NCBI RefSeq assembly: GCF_022376445.1
Contig: NW_025955052.1
Span: forward strand, 94,015 to 158,014
DNA: 64,000 bases
Reading direction: 5' to 3'
Origin: Fomitopsis serialis
Lineage: Eukaryota > Basidiomycota > Agaricomycetes > Polyporales > Fomitopsidaceae
Notes under the pieces: model-generated
Databases searched by the model: none
Told to the model about the DNA's origin: nothing
What the model saw: the letters and a program-made list of their open reading frames with translations, nothing else
Part shown: piece by piece, positions 58,363 to 64,000 of the stretch
Layout of the letters: each line of letters opens with the position of its first letter
How positions within the stretch are numbered: position 1 is the stretch's first letter
Position numbers and translations under genes: made by a program

Positions 58363-59551
58363 GTCTTCTGCCATTGCATTGCGCTGGCACACTCCGAGCA
58401 CATGGAGACGGACAACGACTGAACGGGATGTATTGTTACAAGGCGCCGTCTATACATATGAGATAGACCTCCGAGACAGTCCCAGTGAGGAGCGAACGGT
58501 GCGACGGTGCGACACGGGGAATAGCGAATCGACGGGGATATAGAGCATCAGGCAGGGGCGCACGCATATAGTGAGACAGCAGTGAAGGAGATCCCTGCAT
58601 GCTCAGTCGCGTTTCCGTTCGAACGACGATGACCTCTGCCGACGACCTCTTCAGAGTGAGACGTGAGAGCATGACAAACGAGACGCACCCCGAATATCAC
58701 CACAGCGAAGTCAAACACATATTCGCCTGCATGGAATGCCACCTCAGTCTGTGTACACCGTCGTCTCCCGCTGGTCTACGCACCGAACTCCAGATAAGAC
58801 CGGAGTATTTCTGCAAGAAGCGACGCGCGATGAGCAACACGTTTGCCATTGTGACGGGGGTGGTACTCACGCCGGATGTCCTTGTTGGGCACATCAGAAA
58901 GCTTGGGCCTATCCGCAGCTCGTGAGTCAAAGTCAATATGCGAGACTCTGAACGCACGTTAGGCCCGTCGTCCGCCTGATACCCGCAAGGAACGCGCTCA
59001 AGAGCACAGCGTCGAAACAAAGGTGTGTAAGCGTTCCAAACATGGCGTGTTTAGTCGTCAAGCTCGTAGAGTTGACGTGGATGACCGATAGGTTATGCGC
59101 GAACGTTAAGAGGGACGAGGCCTGCGTCGTACGATGGATGCGAAGAGAGTGAAGCAATCTTGCCACAGCGCGGCTGAGTGGCCTGAGCGCGCGATGTCAC
59201 TTATTCGGCCATGGTACGGACACGAGGCTACTGAACGCTGGGCGCCTCCACGGAGCGCGCACGGGACCAAATCTGCGAAACGCGAGCTCGAGTCACGGCT
59301 TTCCGAGAACTGTAGACGAATGCACATAAGACATTCAAGGAAGTATTTGAGTAATATATGGTATCAATAATGTCAAGCACGTAGACAGTGATATCAAGGA
59401 TCTGAGTCTGGAAGATGCAGGACATATGTACCATCGTTGTACAGATCGTGTCAGCCCTTCAACTTCAGGAACGGGTATCGAGTCGCTGATGTACATTGTC
59501 CAGTTTATGAGATTCGAGCCATGGAATCAGATAGTCCCACACGATGATCGC
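58363..59551. other. 1.2-kb stretch without a recognisable gene
   Basis: Follows DAD1 and precedes the 3' end of the PB1 gene. Overlapping open frames of 60-110 codons lie on both strands; none has a motif I know. A piece near 59173 resembles a tRNA D-arm but lacks the rest of a tRNA. Confidence 0.4.
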
Positions 59552-60827
59552 CTACCACCTTCGCATGTTCAGGTTTGAGAACATCTCCTGGATTGGAGTC
59601 GGCTGCGGCTGCCAAGTGTTGAAGTCAAACCCTCCAAAAGGCGAGTTGGCGTCCCCGCCCCCGCGGGAGGACCCACGCCCATGGTGACCATGACCATGAC
59701 CATGACCATGGCCTTGGCCCTGACCAGGCCACGAGAATTGCGCAGAGCCACCAAACTGACCACCAAAGGGGTTCCAGTCCGGCATTGGGGGTGCAAGGCT
59801 GTTGGCCCAGCCGCCCTGCCCGCCGAAGGCATCCTGCTGATTATGGTTGTGGTGTCTGCCGCGATTGGCCTCGCGGCGGCGCGAGCGGCCGTCGTTCTCG
59901 AAGCCGGGATTCGTGGCGTCGTCGTCGCCGTTATCATCGTCGTCGCTGCTGCTGCCGTCATCGTTGTTGTCGTCGATGTTGACACTGACGGCGAAGGACT
60001 TTCCACCATCGTTTCCGTCCGCATCCTCGCCATCGTCGTCATCGTCGTCGTCGGCTTCATCGTCATCGTCGGCTTCGTCATCTCATCGTCTTCGTCATTG
60101 CGCCGATGACCGTGCGCGCTATGGGCCGGCTGGTCCATATCACGGATGCGAGGAGAGGGCGCTGCCTGATGACGGCCCCCGCCAGACCGATTGGCAGGCG
60201 CGGCGGAGGCAGCCGACACTTGCTGTCCACCCTTGCGACCTTTACGGCGCTTGTCTCCGCGCTTAGCCGCACCCTGAGGAGGTGGCGAGCCGGTGGTGGA
60301 CGGTGGGCTCCGTCGTCCCGTCCCGTGAGCAGTCAAAGTCTCGGCTGTGCGAGATGCACTATGAGATGCGGAATGCGCGTGCGATTTACGTGTAGGGCCC
60401 GGGCCGCGTTGAGAGTCCTGATCATTGGAATCGTCGAGATCTACGAATGTATGAGGATTCGCGTCGGCATATTAGAGTGGACAAGGATGAAAGGCTGACC
60501 TGACGACTCGATCTCCGGCTTCAGATCCTTCCTATGCCCCTTCTGACGTCCCTCCACATCCGCAGCGGCATCCTGCAACTTGCACACCACGAGCTTGATG
60601 TTCTTGGGATCGGTCTGCAGGCTGTCATAGTACTGCTCCAGCTCCTCATCGGTGCTGACGGTGACTTCGTCCTCGTCCTCATCCGTGTACTTGACTGCCG
60701 CTGCCTTAGCAGGGACGTGGAAAAGGGCCTCGACGCGATCCACGAGCTGTCGCCAGGTCGGCTGAGAGGCGAAGGCGACTTTACGAGTAGTCTCGCCGAA
60801 CGTGAGCTTGATGTTGTACTGCTTCAT
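59552..60827 (-). CDS. PB1-domain protein with acidic and His/Gly-rich C-terminal region
   Basis: Starts MKQYNIKLTFGETTRKVAFA. The first about 95 residues form a PB1 domain: basic Lys near the start, then YTDEDEDEVTVSTDEELEQY, the acidic OPCA motif. After an intron (about 60440-60500), a Ser/Pro and basic linker (KRGDKRRKGRKGG) leads to a long Asp/Glu stretch, an Arg patch SRRREANRGR, and a Gly/Phe/His tail with (GH)n near 59685-59720, ending FSNLNMRRW* at 59552. PB1 domains pair with other PB1 domains as signalling scaffolds; no kinase or ZZ domain is present. Near 60081 one base seems missing: NDEDDE should continue into DDEADDDDEADDD but the frame turns to MTKPTMT. Role unknown. Confidence 0.75.
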
Positions 60828-62757
60828 TGTGGGTGGGTCGGCCGTTCCACTGAAGGTACCGAACAGCTCTTATACCTTGGTGCGGTGCTGTGCGCGAGAC
60901 CGAGTACAAACTGCGGGATGTCTCCAGCGCCCGCAGCGCCCGCTATATGCCACAGGGAAACCTCGTGGTCATCACCGCCTCCGAATATAAATATATCGTA
61001 TGCATAACAGGCGTCTCCAGCTACTTACTCGCCCTTGTTTACACGAGTTGCCGACGCCTTGTGTTTTGTCCTGGTACCTGTATGGCTCCAGGTAAGCACT
61101 TCGTATTCGCGCATACCTGCAGAATGCAACCCTATGTGTTGGATAACACGAAAGATTTTGCTGGTGGCTGATGGTAGTGAAGGCGCATAGCTCCGGGTCG
61201 TTGTGTGTAACTTCTGGAGAAGCACTCACAGCATCCTCATGGACGAAGGCAATTGCATAGCACCAGCAGGCACGTTGCACGATAGCAGAGCTGGAGGAGT
61301 AGCCATATTCCGCCGATGAAGTCGATTTGAAGAGACCGGACACCGCCCCTGCCAGAAACCATGACAGGTCAACCAGGATCTTTGGCTGCCCACCTCGCAA
61401 GGGCGCAAAACGTCCCAAAGAAGTCGCTGAGATGCAATCATGCCCTAGGCCGAAAGTCCCCTCGTGCGCCAGTGGAACCACAGGTGGGAAATTGTCGGCA
61501 AGGTCCTCCGGTGGACAGCGGACAAGAGCGGACACAGTGCGGGTGTACGCTTCCTATGATGATCATATAGCTGCGGAAATCCAGACGTTGACTGAGATTG
61601 GACTTCCCCAGCAGCTATTAGGATCGCTTGCACAGGAGAAGACACAATCAGAGAGCAGCTGTTCATGATCCGGCATAGACAGAAGGATCAAGCTTCAAGG
61701 TGCAGCGCATGGGCGAGAGCTGTGACGACTAGCAGGGTTCCGGTATGATACACGATGCATAAGACGCTCTAAGACCCGGGCTGAATACTCGCAGTCGTTG
61801 AAATGGAAGAAGGGTCTGCATCACAGCCATGGACTGGATGTCGAGATATTGGGATGTCATAGTACAGATGCAGCAGCGGAACGAGTTCAGGAAGTTGATG
61901 ATCCATGTTTGGCCATCTTTGTCTCAGCACTGCGGGTGCCACAGTCGCGTGACCGTGACACCACGTATATCGAGTATCTCAACCAATGACCATCTCAACC
62001 CTTTCTACAACCTTTTCAGTCAGTTATCGGCAGCACTTGCGAATTACGCTCCTCAGGCTGGGCCGACTGCCACTCCGTTCGAATCAGTCGGAAGTGATGT
62101 CCATGCTGCTACTGAGACAAATTCAATCATGGGAATAGTAAGGGGGCAGTGAGTGCAATTGTGCCGTCTCCCCCTCGTCGTGATCTCAACATGAAATCAC
62201 ATATATTGTGGGAAACAGTTTCAAGCCTGTGTCTTCATCTGGTACGACTTGGGAGTGTTCAGCTGCAGCACCGTCTTCAGAAACTCTACAGGTCAACTTG
62301 TCGACTACTGGACGGACTTTAGGCCGGCCACTCCAAGCCCAAAGGCGGCTTCGATAGGGTTGAACCCCGTCAAGCGAAACATCACTGCCAGTGGGTGCTT
62401 TCGCAGTGCCACTGCGACTCATCCGACTCACTCTGATCCATTGTCAGAACACATTTGTCGTTGTGGGTGGCTAGCGGCCAACATATTACTCGGGCGGCCT
62501 CCAGCCCGCCCGAGTTGTGGGCGCCGACTCCCGAGTGTGAATCCCAGGTACACAGATGTGTCACCAATGATTAATGGCCACTGGTGGGCGGACATAGTGA
62601 ATTGAAGTTGACGCTCTGCGCTGATAAGCAGATCATTCGTAGGAAGCGAATCTGCGGGCACTCGGAATATAACTTGGGCAGCGTGACTATAATAGACGAC
62701 ATCGGGAGAGCGACTGCACACCTCTCTTGCGTGCCCGGTCTGAATCTGTACAACAGT
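60828..62757. other. 1.9-kb stretch without a confirmed gene
   Basis: Open frames occur on both strands, the longest on minus at 60972-61535 (LADNFPPVVPLAHEGTFGL..) and plus frames at 61327-61668 and 61829-62152. I cannot join them into a known protein. A 10-bp inverted repeat with an 8-bp loop lies at 62488-62515. This could hold one or two unrecognised genes. Confidence 0.4.
62488..62515. repeat. short GC-rich inverted repeat
   Basis: ACTCGGGCGG at 62488-62497 and CCGCCCGAGT at 62506-62515 are perfect complements around an 8-base loop. It could fold as a stem in RNA or DNA; no T-run follows. Confidence 0.6.
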
Positions 62758-63820
62758 ATGGTCACTGGAAGAGTCTGGTTCAGTAAGTGACGACCCGTCG
62801 CATCGATCCGCGTCATACTAATATCCTGATAACACCTATCCAGTTACTGGTGCTTCCAGTGGATTCGGAGGCTCATGACCGAGCTCGTCTTGAAGAACGG
62901 AGACAGCGCAGCCGCAACACTGAGAAAGCCAGAGGCCATCGCAGACCTATCGTCGCAATACGGCCCCGACCGCCTCCTCGTAGCCAAGCTCGACGTCACG
63001 AACAACGAAGAGATCAAAGCCGCCTTCAACAAGGCCGCAGCGCACTTCGGGCGTATCGACGTCGTCTTCAACAATGCCGGATATGCTCTGTTCGGAGAGG
63101 CGGAGGGTATACCGGACGACCTCGCGCGCGAGGCCATGGAGGTCGACTTCTGGGGCGCGGCGAACGTCAGCAGGGAGGCGGTCCGCGTGTTCCGTGAGGT
63201 AAACAAGCCCGCGGGTGGATTCCTGCTGCAAGTGTCGTCCGCCTCGGGTCTCATCGGCCTTCCAGGGCTGTCCTATTACTGCGCGCCCAAGCATGGTAGG
63301 AACTGCGACTTCAGGGCACGCATAGGATCTGACACGCACTTGGGCAGCGCTAGAAGGTTTCACCAAAGGTCTTGCTGCGGAGCTCAATCCGGAATGGAAC
63401 ATCAAGGTGCCTTCCTTCGCCTTGGTAATAGGTCGACGACTGAACTAACTAACAGAGTACCACCTTCAGGTTTGCATCGTTGAGCCCGGAGGCTTCCGCA
63501 CTCCCGCGCTTAGCAAGATGGTCCACGCTCCGCCCCATCCCGCCTACATGACGCCTGCCTCCGCGACCTGGCGGGAACGCGAGCGGTCCAAGGGCGTCCA
63601 GTACACGCCCAACATGGCGGATCCCGCCACGGCCGTCGAAATGATGTACAAAATCACATCGCTGCCAGACCCGCCGATCCAGCTTCCGCTGGGCAAGGAC
63701 TGCCTGACGATGGTGCGGGGTACGCTGGCGAAGCTGCAGCGGACCGTAGATGCCTATGCGTCATGGTCGGACGAGCTGCAGCCGGAGGGTGAGTACCAGT
63801 GGGAGTCGATGGCTAGTTGA
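62758..63820 (+). CDS. short-chain dehydrogenase/reductase (classical SDR)
   Basis: Starts MVTGRVWF and, after a GTAAGT..CCAG intron, continues ITGASSGFG, the nucleotide-binding TGxxxGxG motif. Then DVTNNEEI, the structural NNAG (VVFNNAGYALFGE), catalytic Ser in LLQVSSASGL, and YYCAPK (YxxxK). After introns at about 63296-63347 and 63406-63472 come ALEGFTKGLAAELNP and VCIVEPGGFRTP. It ends ESMAS* at 63820, about 290 residues. It oxidises or reduces an unknown small substrate with NAD(P). Near 62868 one base seems missing: after SGFG the expected RLMTELVL lies in the next frame. As elsewhere on this side of the window, this may be a consensus error. No biosynthetic neighbours are visible. Confidence 0.85.
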
Positions 63821-64000
63821 TCGTAATACTTCCCATCGCCCGTCACCGGTCACCGGTCACCTCCCGGTCCATCAAATACTCTTTACACGTACCGATCGTG
63901 GTTCATAAACAGGCTTTCTCGTTGACTTCCACCGAGTACAAATGAACCACCCGCATTGTCCAGTCGTGATGTGTCGTTTTCGCCCCGACCATTCCAGGTT
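63821..64000. other. 3' flank of the dehydrogenase gene
   Basis: No further gene begins before the end of the window. Contains the tandem hexamer-like CACCGGT(CA) near 63842-63858. Confidence 0.5.

Noticed and set aside
59160..59230. tRNA-like GCGGCTGAGTGGCCTGAGCG
   Set aside because: Resembles a D-arm, but no matching acceptor stem or GGTTCGANTCC box follows at the right distance.
59569..60336. 255-codon frame rich in Thr/Met repeats on minus
   Set aside because: It is an out-of-frame reading of the Asp/Glu tract of the PB1 protein; the adjacent frame gives the acidic and Gly/His sequence ending FSNLNMRRW.
61000..61670. Two opposing frames (minus 60972-61535, plus 61327-61668) as genes
   Set aside because: Neither has a recognisable domain or convincing splice partners; reported only as an uncharacterised stretch.

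Overview
The window looks like nuclear DNA of an agaricomycete fungus (Basidiomycota). Genes are dense and have many short introns (mostly about 45-80 bp, GT...AG). Recognisable families include a GAL4-type regulator, SET proteins, calcineurin B, AP-3 mu, DAD1/Ost2, ATP7, an MnmE/MSS1 GTPase, hexokinase and aquaporin. The window also carries the Plavaka transposase, the mobile RecQ-type helicase and the DUF6589 family, all typical of Agaricomycetes. I cannot name the species.

Layout. 0-15 kb: an unrecognised leucine-rich protein, an isochorismatase-fold hydrolase, a long coiled-coil protein, a doubtful small gene and a Zn2Cys6 transcription factor, all on the minus strand. The factor has an abnormally long intron. 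17-21.4 kb: two SET-domain genes, then a broken copy of the 3' part of the mitochondrial tRNA-modification GTPase gene MSS1. 21.4-42.2 kb: a 20.8-kb nested mobile element inserted in that broken copy. 42.2-46.1 kb: a third SET gene and the intact MSS1 gene; the 3' part of MSS1 and its flank are the source or twin of the 17-21 kb copy. 46.3-63.8 kb: calcineurin B, ATP synthase d, a damaged hexokinase, an aquaporin-like channel, AP-3 mu, a mitoribosomal SOD-fold protein, DAD1/Ost2, a PB1-domain protein, and a short-chain dehydrogenase.

The mobile region is the main discovery. An outer element has near-terminal inverted repeats starting CCCAGTCAAAACTGACAC and is flanked by ATTCAAC on both sides. 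It carries two convergent genes, a RecQ-type helicase on plus and a DUF6589 protein on minus. Each is preceded by the same 183-bp inverted sequence. The uninterrupted MSS1 paralogue at about 44.68 kb serves as the empty site. Two nearly identical 6.36-kb Plavaka-type transposons later landed in opposite orientations, one in the helicase gene and one in the DUF6589 gene, forming a large inverted repeat. Removing each nested copy with one CA dinucleotide restores a continuous reading in both cargo genes. One Plavaka transposase looks intact; the other has a one-base frameshift.

Several genes right of 49 kb (hexokinase, mitoribosomal protein, PB1 protein, dehydrogenase) show single-base deletions inside conserved domains. 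These are either pseudogene lesions or residual long-read consensus errors, so those breaks should be read with caution. Exon boundaries were worked out by eye and are approximate.
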